Positions 1-8,261 of a DNA stretch of 64,000 bases are shown piece after piece. The number at the start of each line of letters is the position of its first letter. Positions within the stretch are counted from its first letter, which is position 1. The stretch spans positions 1 through 64,000 of the forward strand of contig WRDH01000006.1 of NCBI GenBank assembly GCA_009783555.1, in the 5' to 3' direction. The stretch is from Oscillospiraceae bacterium (lineage in GTDB: Bacteria; Bacillota; Clostridia; Oscillospirales; Oscillospiraceae). The notes under the pieces were generated by a model, which saw only the letters and a program-made list of their open reading frames with translations, did not search any database and was not told the origin of the DNA. Both the position numbers and the translations under genes were made by a program.

Positions 1-117
1 GGGATCGATCTGCGAAACAATGAAGATTTACTTATCTCGCTGTTACCAAAAAATGCACCTGAAAGTTGCAAGGTCTTGATTTAGGCCAATAAACCGGTAT
101 ACCTTCCTATTGGACGC

Positions 118-783
118 TTACGAAGAAATCAAACATAAGTCAACTCCTAAATTTCTCAATTTAAGAACGCTTACCCTCATGTTTGCTATGTCTGACTTAA
201 ATTCTCTTTGGTTGACTATGGATTGCTGATGTCTGTGTAAGGTGTCTATGTTGTCTTCCAAAGTCATGATATGGATTTTATTATTTTGATTATGATAATT
301 TATAATTGACGAAGCAAACGTGTGTATGTCGTTTGTTCCAACAAGCATAATTAAGCCACCTTTTGGTAACTCTGTAATCTTATCTAAGTCTATGTTTCTT
401 ATACTTTTCCAATGTTCCAATTGCAAAACATTATCACCTTTGCTATTTATGATTGTTACGGTCATAGCATAGGTGCCTCTTTGCATGAAGGCATTAATTC
501 TGCATCGCATCTTACCAGCAGAAGACAATGTTGCTTCAACTTCGCCAGTGTTCATTAGAATTTCTCTGTCTTGTTCATTTTTAATTGCTTGGTCTACGAG
601 AGCCTTTGTATGCTCTGGTAACAATTTTCTGGCGTCTTCTGTTTTGTCAGGCATTAAGTTTACCATGTTGTTATGTATGTCTTTGTACATAACGGGTGTT
701 CCGACAGTAAAAAAGATTTGACTTGCGTTTACGTCAAGTGCTCTTTTTAAGTAATCCGAAAGTAAAGCAATTTGCATTTGCAT
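118..783 (-). CDS. Truncated PilT/GspE-like protein lacking the P-loop
   Basis: 221 aa. The protein follows PilT-type retraction ATPases over its length: an N-terminal part (SQIFFTVGTPVMYK), a middle stretch (GKMRCRINAFMQRGTYAMTV), then GGLIMLVGTNDIHTF where PilT has its Walker A (GPTGSGKST), and HIMTLEDNIDTLHRHQQSI followed by VNQRE, matching the Asp-box region of PilT. The Walker A Gly-Lys-Ser/Thr is gone, and translation stops at DLCLISS, where PilT has Walker B (DVILIGE). The protein should therefore not hydrolyse ATP. ATG with AAGGAAA about nine bases upstream. No other pilus gene is visible nearby. It is either a decaying remnant or a repurposed non-catalytic paralogue; the long intact frame leaves both open. 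Confidence 0.6.
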   Translation of the reverse strand: MQMQIALLSDYLKRALDVNASQIFFTVGTPVMYKDIHNNMVNLMPDKTEDARKLLPEHTKALVDQAIKNEQDREILMNTGEVEATLSSAGKMRCRINAFMQRGTYAMTVTIINSKGDNVLQLEHWKSIRNIDLDKITELPKGGLIMLVGTNDIHTFASSIINYHNQNNKIHIMTLEDNIDTLHRHQQSIVNQREFKSDIANMRVSVLKLRNLGVDLCLISS

Positions 784-900
784 TATATATATTTCCTTTA
801 TAAAAATATTTTGAATTCTCTAAATCTAAAAAACTAAAAAATAATATCAATATTAGACTATGCTCCGTAAACAAATATAATTTTCTGTTTTGTTTTTTTG

Positions 901-1259
901 TTATGCTCCATTTTCTCCCTCTAAGCACTTCATAAATGCTTTGTATCCTTCTAACCAAGCAAGCAGTGTTTTCTGCGATATGCCAACTTCATCGCAGATT
1001 TGTTTTTTGCTTAGTTCGCCTTCTGCGTACAGACGGAGGGCTAGTCATCTAATTTACGATTTCCACATTTGGGGCAACGTCGGAGAATAGATATGTATCC
1101 GAGTTTACTTTCTTGTTCCATTTTTTGTTGGAAAATTTGATTTACCTCTTCAAGAGAAAAGGCTTCAATATGTGTGTCATCCCCGCCTAGTGGACACGCT
1201 CTTTTTGTCGCACTACATAACTCAGGCTTACCTGATTTTCCTATATGATATTTTGGCAT
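901..1259 (-). pseudogene. Small zinc-ribbon/HTH protein split by a -1 frameshift
   Basis: The first frame starts at ATG 1259 (GGAG eight bases upstream), begins MPKYHIGKSGKPELCSA, carries a CPKCGNRK zinc-knuckle half and stops at 1041. A second frame, open from 1044 to the stop at 901, has no good start of its own and reads LALRLYAEGELSKKQICDEV then GISQKTLLAWLEG, a helix-turn-helix of the kind found in transposase and terminase small subunits. A single -1 shift at GAT GAC/CTA joins them into one natural sequence (GNRKLDD-LALRLYAEGE). The N-terminal KYHI..GKPELCSA..CPLGGDDTH pattern resembles small mobile-element proteins. Function unknown. It may be a pseudogene, a sequencing error or, less likely, recoding. 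Confidence 0.5.
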
Positions 1260-1352
1260 AATTGCTATCTCCTTATTTGTTTTATTAGTTCGCAAATAAA
1301 TATCATCACAAAAACGCTCCGCTATTTTCCAACGGAGCGTTCTTTGCTAATC

Positions 1353-1995
1353 TCACTTTTTACTTTTCGTTATACTCTGCTTTCGTGTGCTTCGTTTCTT
1401 TATATTCTCCAACGGATTATACATCAAGAAGTGTGGCTTAATGTTTTCGTGATTGAGTGAAACATATTTTTTCGTGATTGCTTGCGAAGAGTGACCGAGT
1501 ATTGTTTGCAAAGTAAACGAATCGCCACCGTTCAGTATATAATTCAATCCAAAATAATGCCTAAGTTGATGGAGCGAAGTTCTCGTTGTTCCCCTCTTTT
1601 TGCAAAACCTTCCAAAAGATAGCACTAATGCATCCTTTGTAAGTTGCTTGTTTTGTCCGTTAGGGAAAAGATACTCTGTCGGCTCGGCATCATCTCGGTA
1701 GTCGGCAATGTAGTCTTTTAGTGCTTCCGCAAGCGTTGGCGGTACATTGAGGATTTGCAGTTTATTATTTTTAGTATGTTGCAGATATAAAGTATTATTT
1801 CTAAGGTTGAGGTCTTGCATCCGTATGTGTCTAACAGAACTTGCCCTTATGCCAGTAGGATGTGATTGTGAAAGCCGACTTGTTTGTTTCAATTCTTGAG
1901 TGCAGAAACTGATGGAACCCGTCATAAAGTAAAGTATTTTTTTTATTTTTCCTTGTGATTGAGATTGCCCGATTGATTGATTTTTTAATGCTCAT
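1353..1995 (-). pseudogene. Degenerate tyrosine recombinase (integrase)
   Basis: The frame 1353-1925 encodes a catalytic domain of the lambda-integrase family: Arg I in TGIRASSVRHIRMQDL, the HxxR box in HQLRHYFGLN and the LGHSSQAITKKYVS box ending in the nucleophile Tyr. Upstream, another frame starts at ATG 1995 after AAGGGGG (MSIKKSINRAISITRKNKKN) and stops at 1831. The two pieces overlap in different frames, and far too few residues lie between them for a complete core-binding domain, so the gene has both an internal deletion and a frameshift. It lies directly beyond the 3' end of the tRNA pair, the usual attachment position for such elements. It probably marks the edge of an old integrated element; activity is unlikely. 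Confidence 0.65.
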
Positions 1996-2075
1996 TTTTG
2001 TGTTTTCCCCCTTAAAAAGTTGTTATCATGACTGCTCCGCAAATCGTGGATATCAACCTTTTGACAACAGAGGCT

Positions 2076-2122
2076 TACAAAAAACAAGAACACCCTGAAA
2101 GTCATTGTCTTGCAAGGTGTTC
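2076..2122 (-). terminator. Intrinsic terminator of the tRNA transcript
   Basis: Stem GAACACC (2088-2094) pairs with GGTGTTC (2116-2122), with further partial pairing inside. On the minus strand it is followed by a T-rich tract (2076-2087). It sits 20 bases past tRNA-Ile. Confidence 0.65.
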
Positions 2123-2141
2123 AAGTGATATTTGCTTACAC

Positions 2142-2218
2142 TGGTGGGCCCAAGTGGACTCGAACCACCGACCTCACGATTATCAGTCGTGCGCTCTAAC
2201 CAGCTGAGCTATGGGCCC
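2142..2218 (-). tRNA. tRNA-Ile (GAT)
   Basis: Cloverleaf with acceptor stem GGGCCCA pairing with TGGGCCC, T-loop GGTTCGAGTCC, anticodon GAT in CTGATAA, and an encoded 3' CCA. It lies three bases from tRNA-Ala in the same orientation. The Ile-Ala order is typical of rRNA operon spacers, but no rRNA is seen here. Confidence 0.95.
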
Positions 2219-2221
2219 AAA

Positions 2222-2297
2222 TGGTGGAGATGAGCGGGCTCGAACCGCTGACCCCCTGCTTGCAAAGCAGGTGCTCTCCCAGCTGAGCTACACCCCC
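2222..2297 (-). tRNA. tRNA-Ala (TGC)
   Basis: Starts GGGGGTGTAGCTCAGCTGGG, anticodon TGC in CTTTGCAAG, T-loop GGTTCGAGCCC, CCA encoded. Co-transcribed with tRNA-Ile from the promoter at 2322-2351. Confidence 0.95.
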
Positions 2298-2321
2298 ATT
2301 TTTACCGACACGCTAACATTC

Positions 2322-2351
2322 ATATTAGCATTTTTTGTTCTTGTTTGTCAA
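2322..2351 (-). promoter_or_regulatory. Promoter of the tRNA-Ala/tRNA-Ile pair
   Basis: On the minus strand TTGACA (2346-2351), an 18-base spacer and TAATAT (2322-2327), about 25 bases before the tRNA-Ala 5' end. The rest of 2352-2456 holds nothing recognisable. Confidence 0.65.
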
Positions 2352-2456
2352 CATTTTTCAATGCATTATATGCTTGTGTTGTTAATGTGCCCGAATAACT
2401 TACCACCTATAGTTATCGCTTGTCAACAAAAATTCTTTAGTTTTGAGTTTTTTCCA

Positions 2457-2485
2457 TTGACAAGGCATTTTTTATGCAATATAAT
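2457..2485 (+). promoter_or_regulatory. Consensus sigma-A promoter of the exporter leader
   Basis: TTGACA (2457-2462), exactly 17 bases, TATAAT (2480-2485): a perfect housekeeping promoter. Such strength in front of a drug exporter only makes sense if expression is held back downstream, as the leader structure suggests. Confidence 0.85.
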
Positions 2486-2532
2486 GTGCCTTGCCTTACG
2501 GCAAATATATTATGAAAGGAGTTGATTTTAAG

Positions 2533-2565
2533 GTGAATAATAGAGTATGGGTGATTTACTCCTAA
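2533..2565 (+). CDS. Leader peptide of the exporter operon (10 codons)
   Basis: GTG start at 2533 preceded by AAAGGAG (2515-2521), coding MNNRVWVIYS and a TAA stop. The codons for Trp-Val-Ile-Tyr overlap GGGTGATTTAC (2549-2559), which can pair with GTAAGTCACCC (2614-2624) to form an 11-bp stem with one G-U pair. A ribosome on this ORF would keep the stem open. The arrangement is that of ribosome-mediated attenuation, known for the BmrB leader before bmrCD in Bacillus subtilis; peptide identity with BmrB is not claimed. The coding status rests on the RBS, the stop and the structural overlap. Confidence 0.55.
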   Translation: MNNRVWVIYS

Positions 2566-2663
2566 AACCGAATATTGAGCAAACGAATAAAAAGGATCAA
2601 TCTAATCCTGGGGGTAAGTCACCCAACGCTTTCGTTCTGCAAAAGGCGATTTTAACAAATCGC
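2549..2663 (+). promoter_or_regulatory. Structured leader RNA (attenuator)
   Basis: Long-range 11-bp stem 2549-2559/2614-2624 enclosing a small hairpin (AGGAT 2593-2597 with ATCCT 2605-2609), then AACG-CTTT-CGTT, then a 7-bp hairpin GCGATTT-TAAC-AAATCGC (2646-2663). I recognise no known riboswitch class in it. Together with the leader peptide and terminator it fills the space between promoter and exporter. Confidence 0.55.
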
Positions 2664-2692
2664 TCCGACTACTTTCGTGAATAGTTCAATTT

Positions 2693-2721
2693 AAGGACAC
2701 GATTGAGAGCGTGTCCTTTTT
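2693..2721 (+). terminator. Intrinsic terminator just upstream of the exporter genes
   Basis: AAGGACACG (2693-2701), loop ATTGAGAG, CGTGTCCTTTTT (2710-2721). It lies 31 bases before the exporter start codon and after a strong promoter, so read-through must be regulated. Confidence 0.8.
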
Positions 2722-2752
2722 GAGTGTCAGAATTGACGCTTTTGGAGAGAAG

Positions 2753-4642
2753 ATGAAAAAAGATTCAAGATTAATAATGATGATGGGATTTACCCACAAA
2801 CTAAAACGATTTTACCTGATTTCAATAACAACAGCATTAGTAGCTACATTACTGAGCTTTTTAGCTCCTTTAATTGTAGGCTTTACCGTTGACTCTGTTA
2901 TCGGGGATAAGGCAGGTTCATTGCCGGCACCGGTAATGTGGATATATAATGCATTTAATGTATATGGAAGCTTAGCGTCAAGGCTGCTTATTTGCGCGGC
3001 TTTGATAGCAGGCATTGAGCTGATTTCCGGTGTTTTTAACTATGTCTCACGCGTAAGTATAGCAAAAGGCTCCGAGCGTATGATAAACAATCTTCGTACA
3101 AGCTTATTTACGCACACACAAAAACTACCGTTCGAGTGGCATACCAACAATCAAACAGGCGATATAATTCAACGCTGCACGTCTGATGTTGAGACTGTCA
3201 GACGGTTCGTGTTCCAACAGCTCCTTGAGGTTGTGCGAACAGCATTGCTTGTTATTGTAGCAATAGTTATAATGTTCTCGCTCAACCCGATTATGGCAAC
3301 GGTTGTAACGGTTTTCATGCCTTTCGTTATGGGATATACAGTGTTTTTCTTTAAACGGATAGCGCATAAGTTTTTAGCTGCCGACGAAGCAGAGGGTGCT
3401 CTCATGGTCAGAGTGCAGGAGAACTTGACCGGTGTTCGTGTTGTGCGTGCGTTTGGCAGGGAAATATACGAGACTGAAAGGTTTGACGATAAAAACTCCG
3501 ATTTCGCAAATAAATGGATACACCTCGGCGGAACTCTCGGATTATACTGGGGGCTTGGAGATGCGATTTCATATGTGCAGCTTCTAAGTGTGCTTATCAC
3601 GGGTGCGATTTTAGCCTCAACAACCGCATTTACTGTCGGCGATTTGCTTGTGTTTATCGGTTATACGGGTATGTTAATGTGGCCTGTTCGTCAACTTGGC
3701 AGAATTATAACGGAAATGAGCAAGGCGGGTGTTTCCTTAAAGAGGATTAAAGAAATTTTCGATGCTAAAACCGAATCAGACCAACCCGATGACATTGAAC
3801 CGCCAATGGATGAGGATATCGAGTTTAAGAATGTCAGCTTTTCTTACGAAGAGCAGCCTGTACTAAAAGATGTCAGCTTCAAGATAAAAAAAGGTACTAC
3901 CTTCGGAATACTGGGAGCAACAGGGTCGGGCAAATCAACAATAACTTATCTGCTTAACAGATTGTACGACTTACCTGAAGACGGCGGAGAAATAACAATC
4001 GGCGGCGTAGATATTACACATATCAAAAAGTCCTATCTGCGACGGAACATCGGTCTTGTTCTTCAAGAGCCGTTCCTGTTTTCAAAGACTCTACTTGAGA
4101 ACATCGACATAGCAAAGAACGGGTACAATGACGAACAGGGTGCGGATTCCCCGCAAACTCAAATTGAAAGAGTCGGGGGCGACAGAAATCTATCAAAGGT
4201 AAGAGACAAGGCTCGCATAGCTGCGGTTGACGATAATATAATGGAGTTTGCCAAGGGTTACGATACGATTGTCGGCGAGCGCGGCGTCACGCTTTCGGGC
4301 GGTCAAAAACAACGTGTCGCGATTGCGAGAACATTGATGATGGATGCTCCGATAATGGTCTTTGACGATTCAATGTCAAACCTGGATATGGAGACAGACG
4401 CGAAGATTCGAGAGTCTCTGCGCGAAGACACCAAAGGTGCGACTGTAATACTGATTTCGCACAGGATTACAACGCTAATGAAAGCTGATGTGATAATGGT
4501 TCTTGAAGACGGCAAAGTCGAAGAAATCGGCTCACACGCGGAACTCGTAAAAAAAGACGGAATTTACCGCCGTATCTATGATTTACAGTCAGGATATACC
4601 GGTGAAGTATTAAACGCAGACAATGACGATGAGGATGGATAA
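2753..4642 (+). CDS. Heterodimeric ABC multidrug exporter, degenerate-site subunit (BmrC-like)
   Basis: 629 aa from ATG 2753 (GGAGAG upstream); a GTG at 2711 is open but lies inside the terminator. An N-terminal six-helix type-IV ABC exporter domain is followed by the nucleotide-binding domain: Walker A GATGSGKST near residues 388-396, a Q-loop in VLQEPFLFS, the signature LSGGQKQRVAIAR near 513, and Walker B MVFDDSMS, where the catalytic Glu is replaced by Asp. The H-loop ILISHR is intact. An Asp at this position is typical of the degenerate-site partner of heterodimers such as BmrC and TM287. The partner gene follows after 61 bases. Likely substrates are drugs or other amphipathic compounds; the exact substrate cannot be read from sequence. 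Confidence 0.88.
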   Translation: MKKDSRLIMMMGFTHKLKRFYLISITTALVATLLSFLAPLIVGFTVDSVIGDKAGSLPAPVMWIYNAFNVYGSLASRLLICAALIAGIELISGVFNYVSRVSIAKGSERMINNLRTSLFTHTQKLPFEWHTNNQTGDIIQRCTSDVETVRRFVFQQLLEVVRTALLVIVAIVIMFSLNPIMATVVTVFMPFVMGYTVFFFKRIAHKFLAADEAEGALMVRVQENLTGVRVVRAFGREIYETERFDDKNSDFANKWIHLGGTLGLYWGLGDAISYVQLLSVLITGAILASTTAFTVGDLLVFIGYTGMLMWPVRQLGRIITEMSKAGVSLKRIKEIFDAKTESDQPDDIEPPMDEDIEFKNVSFSYEEQPVLKDVSFKIKKGTTFGILGATGSGKSTITYLLNRLYDLPEDGGEITIGGVDITHIKKSYLRRNIGLVLQEPFLFSKTLLENIDIAKNGYNDEQGADSPQTQIERVGGDRNLSKVRDKARIAAVDDNIMEFAKGYDTIVGERGVTLSGGQKQRVAIARTLMMDAPIMVFDDSMSNLDMETDAKIRESLREDTKGATVILISHRITTLMKADVIMVLEDGKVEEIGSHAELVKKDGIYRRIYDLQSGYTGEVLNADNDDEDG

Positions 4643-4703
4643 TGAGAAGTATTTGCATTTGTAATTTGTCATTAGTAATTTATCAAAAAGGGGGTGCATC
4701 CCT

Positions 4704-6521
4704 ATGAAATATGAATATGAAGATGAGGTAAAAGTCAAGGGGCTTAGTTTAGGCATTTGGATGCGGCTTTTACCATACGTTGCGAAGCAGAAAAAGCAGT
4801 TTCTCTTTGCAGGCGGAATTATTATAGTTTGGACTGCTCTTAACTCGGCTTTTCCGCTTTTCACAAGCTATGCGGTAAACAATTTTGTGGTAAATGAAAC
4901 TACACAAGGGATTTTGCCGTTTGCGCTGCTTTATCTTGGGGTAATTTTAGTTGTAGGATTAATGACATTCTTATGGGTCAAGCTTCTCATCAAAGTCGAA
5001 ACTACTATGGGTATGCAAATCAGGCGTGATTGTTTTATTCATCTGCAAAAAATACAAGTTGCTTATCACAATACTAATTCCGTTGGATACTTGATAGGCA
5101 GGGTAATGTCGGATACGGAGCGTATCAGCGGTATGATATCTTGGGGTATGACAGCTATGGCTGAGGCATCGCTAGTGATTATTTTTAGTTTGATCTATAT
5201 GTTTATCCTCAGTCCGCCGCTGGCGTTGATTCTTGTTTTGATAATTCCTGTAGCATGGGTGATTGCGTGGTTTTTCCAGAGAAAGATTCTTGTTGTCAGC
5301 AGAAAAGTCAGAGAAATCAACTCCCGTATAACCGGAGCATACAACGAAGGAATCACAGGGTCAAAAACTTCTAAAACCCTGGTTATCGAGGACTTAAACA
5401 GTGCAGAATTTGCCAAGCTGTCCGATAATATGCAACGTCAGTCTGTCCGTGCCTCACGTTTGACCGCATTCATGCTGCCGATGGTGGCTTCTGTCGGGTC
5501 GATTGCGCTTGCTGTTGTTCTGTACAGAGGCGGCTTCATGGTCAATCGCGGATTGCTTGACCTTGGCATTCTGTCAGCATTCATTTCGTATGCTATTATA
5601 ACTATAGACCCCGTAGTATGGGTGTCCGGCGTAATCTCTGAAATGGTCTCCGCGCAAGTTGGTGTTGAGCGGGTAACGGGGCTGCTTGCAGAGGAGATAA
5701 CGATAACTGATTCTCCTGAAGTTGTTGAGAAATACGGAGACACATATAATCCGAAAAGAGAGAATTGGGAGCCGCTTATCGGCGAGGTGACTTTTGACGA
5801 TGTTACCTTCATGTATCCCGACGGTGATGAGAATGTTCTTGAGAATTTTTCTCTGGAAATCCCGCACGGAACAACCGTAGCAATTGTAGGAGAAACCGGT
5901 GCAGGCAAGTCTACTATCGTAAATCTTGCATGTAGATTTTATGAGCCTACAGACGGGCGTATCCTTATTGACGGCAAAGATGCTCGTGACCGTTCGCAGT
6001 TGTGGCTGCACTCGTCGTTAGGTTATGTTCTTCAAAATCCGCATCTGTTTTCTGGAACGATAATGGATAACATCCGTTACGGCAAACTCGATGCAACCGA
6101 TGAGGAGGTAATTGCGGCTGCAAAAATAGTATCCGCAAACGTTGTGGCGGAGCGTATGCCCGAGGGCTATAACACAGAGGTCGGAGAGGGCGGCGATAAG
6201 CTTTCAACAGGAGAAAAGCAACTAGTTTCTTTTGCACGCGCTGTTCTGGCAAATCCGCCGATTTTTGTGCTTGATGAAGCAACATCAAGCATCGACACCG
6301 AAACGGAGCTTCTTATACAAAACGCGATATCCCACATGCTCGAAGGCAGAACCTCGTTTATAATCGCACATAGGCTGTCAACAATATCCCACGCCGACAT
6401 CATCCTCGTCGTAGAAGACGGAAAAATCGTTGAACGCGGCACACACGCGGAGCTAATCGCCGCCGGCGGGCATTACAATGATTTGTACACGGCAATGCGG
6501 TTGGATGAGACTGATATATAA
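4704..6521 (+). CDS. Heterodimeric ABC multidrug exporter, catalytic subunit (BmrD-like)
   Basis: 605 aa, ATG after GGGGGTG. Six-helix transmembrane domain, then Walker A GETGAGKST near residue 396, a Q-loop VLQNPHLFS, a non-canonical signature LSTGEKQLVSFAR near 499 in place of LSGGQ, Walker B FVLDEATSSID with the catalytic Glu present near 523, and the H-loop IIAHRLST. The deviant signature here and the Asp in the first subunit would belong to the same composite nucleotide site. The pair therefore forms one degenerate and one active site, as in BmrCD and TM287/288. It is co-transcribed with the preceding gene, and a terminator follows at 6538. Confidence 0.88.
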   Translation: MKYEYEDEVKVKGLSLGIWMRLLPYVAKQKKQFLFAGGIIIVWTALNSAFPLFTSYAVNNFVVNETTQGILPFALLYLGVILVVGLMTFLWVKLLIKVETTMGMQIRRDCFIHLQKIQVAYHNTNSVGYLIGRVMSDTERISGMISWGMTAMAEASLVIIFSLIYMFILSPPLALILVLIIPVAWVIAWFFQRKILVVSRKVREINSRITGAYNEGITGSKTSKTLVIEDLNSAEFAKLSDNMQRQSVRASRLTAFMLPMVASVGSIALAVVLYRGGFMVNRGLLDLGILSAFISYAIITIDPVVWVSGVISEMVSAQVGVERVTGLLAEEITITDSPEVVEKYGDTYNPKRENWEPLIGEVTFDDVTFMYPDGDENVLENFSLEIPHGTTVAIVGETGAGKSTIVNLACRFYEPTDGRILIDGKDARDRSQLWLHSSLGYVLQNPHLFSGTIMDNIRYGKLDATDEEVIAAAKIVSANVVAERMPEGYNTEVGEGGDKLSTGEKQLVSFARAVLANPPIFVLDEATSSIDTETELLIQNAISHMLEGRTSFIIAHRLSTISHADIILVVEDGKIVERGTHAELIAAGGHYNDLYTAMRLDETDI

Positions 6522-6537
6522 CGAGAATTAGTGATAA

Positions 6538-6567
6538 AGGTGCCGGGGGATTTATCTCTTGGCACCT
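6538..6567 (+). terminator. Probable terminator of the exporter operon
   Basis: AGGTGCC (6538-6544) pairs with GGCACCT (6561-6567), followed by the T-rich ATTGTTTATTTT. It lies 16 bases past the exporter stop codon. Confidence 0.6.
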
Positions 6568-6568
6568 A

Positions 6569-6597
6569 TTGTTTATTTTACACCAAGATGGTAAAAT
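6569..6597 (+). promoter_or_regulatory. Putative miaB promoter
   Basis: TTGTTT (6569-6574), 17 bases, TAAAAT (6592-6597), 36 bases before the miaB start. Confidence 0.45.
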
Positions 6598-6632
6598 GTC
6601 GGTGTTTTATAGGTAATGGTGCGGAGGATATC

Positions 6633-8213
6633 GTGAGCAAAAAAGTTGAAATTTGTACTGTTAATAACGTTGAAGTGCATGCAAACGAAATAGATAAACA
6701 ACGGACATTTATGCAAAATGTACGTGAACTGTCGCAGGAACGGACCAAACCGCTCTTTGCGTACGTTGACACATATGGATGCCAGCAGAATGAAGCGGAC
6801 AGTGAGAAGCTGCGCGGGATGCTTGTAGAGATGGGATATAAGATAACAACAGACGAGAATGTTGCCGATATCGCTGTTGTCAACACCTGTGCAATACGTG
6901 AAAATGCAGAAAACCGTGTTCTTGGGAACGTTGGCGCACTGGTTCATACAAAAAAGGCTAATCCGAAACAGCTCATTGTTTTTTGCGGTTGCCTTGCAGG
7001 TGTGCCCGAAACTGTTGAGAAGGTTCGCAACTCATATCATCATGTCGGGCTTGTGTTTCCACCTAATAATCTTTGGAGATTTCCCGAACTTGTACACCGT
7101 GCTATGACAGGGAAAAAGCGTGTTTTTGCGACTGTATGCGAAGAAACCGTGCTGGCAGAGGGTCTACCGTCACATCGTGACGGTAAAGTTAAAGCCTGGC
7201 TGTCAATTATGTACGGCTGCAACAACTTTTGTTCATATTGTATTGTTCCGTATGTTCGAGGGAGAGAGAGAAGCCGCAGAAGGGAAGTCGTGTTAGACGA
7301 AGCGAGAGAGCTTGTGGCATTGGGCTACAAGGATATCACTCTGCTTGGACAAAACGTTAACTCATATGGTAATTCATTGCAGTCAAAATCTGAACCGCCC
7401 CACCGCTTGCCGACCGGTTCGGATTTTGCTGGTCTCCTTCGGCAAATCAATGACATTGACGGTGATTTTCTGATACGCTTTATGACAAGCCACCCAAAAG
7501 ATGCGTCAACAGAACTTTTTCATGCTATGGCAGAGAGTGGAAAAGTGGCGAAGCATATACATTTGCCATTTCAAGCAGGTAGTGACCGCATTCTTAAGCT
7601 TATGAACCGCGGATACACACAAAATGAATATCTTGATAAGATCGCTTTCGCTCGTAAGTTGATGCCGGAGCTGGTTATCACAAGTGATGTTATCGTCGGA
7701 TATCCGGGAGAAACTGAGGAAGAATTTAATGATACGCTGGCTCTTGTTGAAAGAGCACAGTTTGAAGCAATGTTTACATTCATCTACTCTAAACGTCCCG
7801 GCACACCGGCGGCGAAGCTGCAAGACACAGTGACAAGAGAAGAAAAGCAGATACGATTTGAACGCCTCATGGACTTGCAGAATGAAATCTCCGAAAGAAA
7901 GCATGAGGCATATGTCGGCAAGATTGTTCGGGTGCTGGTAGACGGCGAAGCAAAAGACGAGGAGTATCCGTTAAAGGCAAGAACAAACGGCGGACGCTTG
8001 GTGCACCTGAAGGCACTTAGACAGCAAAGTTGTGGAGAGTCAGCGGTGTTTGGCAAATTTGTCGATGTGAAGATAACGCATAGTAACAATTGGTCGCTGT
8101 TTGGAGAAGCGCAAGACAGGGGGACGGTTCACAAGACAGGGGGACGGTTCACAAGACAGGGGGACGGTTCACAAGACAGGGGGACGGTTCATCTGTCTTG
8201 CCGGATGTCTTGA
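6633..8213 (+). CDS. miaB: tRNA-2-methylthio-N6-dimethylallyladenosine synthase
   Basis: 526 aa. MiaB is a radical-SAM enzyme that adds a methylthio group to i6A37 of tRNAs reading UNN codons. GTG start at 6633 with GGAGG five bases upstream; the longer frame from 6531 has no RBS. Domains in order: the N-terminal methylthiotransferase domain with TYGCQQNEADSEK and VNTCAIRENAENR supplying cluster cysteines, the radical-SAM motif CNNFCSYCIVPYVRGRERS, and a C-terminal TRAM domain ending near ITHSNNWSLFGEA. Directly after that natural end the frame runs into four tandem copies of the dispersed repeat (8112-8200), adding about 30 repeat-encoded residues (QDRGTVHKTGGRF and onward) before a stop at 8211. 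The tail is an acquired extension, not part of the fold. Confidence 0.93.
   Translation: MSKKVEICTVNNVEVHANEIDKQRTFMQNVRELSQERTKPLFAYVDTYGCQQNEADSEKLRGMLVEMGYKITTDENVADIAVVNTCAIRENAENRVLGNVGALVHTKKANPKQLIVFCGCLAGVPETVEKVRNSYHHVGLVFPPNNLWRFPELVHRAMTGKKRVFATVCEETVLAEGLPSHRDGKVKAWLSIMYGCNNFCSYCIVPYVRGRERSRRREVVLDEARELVALGYKDITLLGQNVNSYGNSLQSKSEPPHRLPTGSDFAGLLRQINDIDGDFLIRFMTSHPKDASTELFHAMAESGKVAKHIHLPFQAGSDRILKLMNRGYTQNEYLDKIAFARKLMPELVITSDVIVGYPGETEEEFNDTLALVERAQFEAMFTFIYSKRPGTPAAKLQDTVTREEKQIRFERLMDLQNEISERKHEAYVGKIVRVLVDGEAKDEEYPLKARTNGGRLVHLKALRQQSCGESAVFGKFVDVKITHSNNWSLFGEAQDRGTVHKTGGRFTRQGDGSQDRGTVHLSCRMS
8112..8200 (+). repeat. Hairpin repeat, four tandem copies, at the miaB 3' end
   Basis: A 20-base unit CAAGACAGGGGGACGGTTCA begins at 8112, 8132, 8152 and 8172. 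Only the last copy has the second stem arm (CTGTCTTG, 8193-8200), so the array is an expanded 5' half. It supplies the last ~30 codons of miaB. Confidence 0.95.
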
Positions 8214-8216
8214 AAG

Positions 8217-8234
8217 CCCTCTTCATGAAGAGGG
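8217..8234. repeat. Perfect 18-base palindrome between miaB and the next gene
   Basis: CCCTCTTCATGAAGAGGG, followed by a second hairpin GCCGC-TGGAA-GCGGC just ahead of the next start codon. No T tract, so not a classical terminator. The second hairpin could occlude the next RBS. Confidence 0.6.
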
Positions 8235-8261
8235 TGCCGCTGGAAGCGGCGGGTGATGTAA

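Noticed and set aside
734-958. 74-aa open frame upstream of the PilT-like gene
   Set aside because: Overlaps the PilT-like start and the HTH fragment, low-complexity reading, no RBS.
2549-2663. Known riboswitch class before the exporter
   Set aside because: No conserved core of the riboswitch families I know could be recognised; the leader ORF overlapping a stem arm fits translation-coupled attenuation better.
2711-2752. GTG start giving 14 more residues on the first exporter subunit
   Set aside because: It lies in the 3' arm of the terminator and has no RBS; the ATG at 2753 has GGAGAG.
8112-8200. CRISPR-like direct repeats
   Set aside because: Four abutting 20-bp units with no spacer; part of the dispersed hairpin family.
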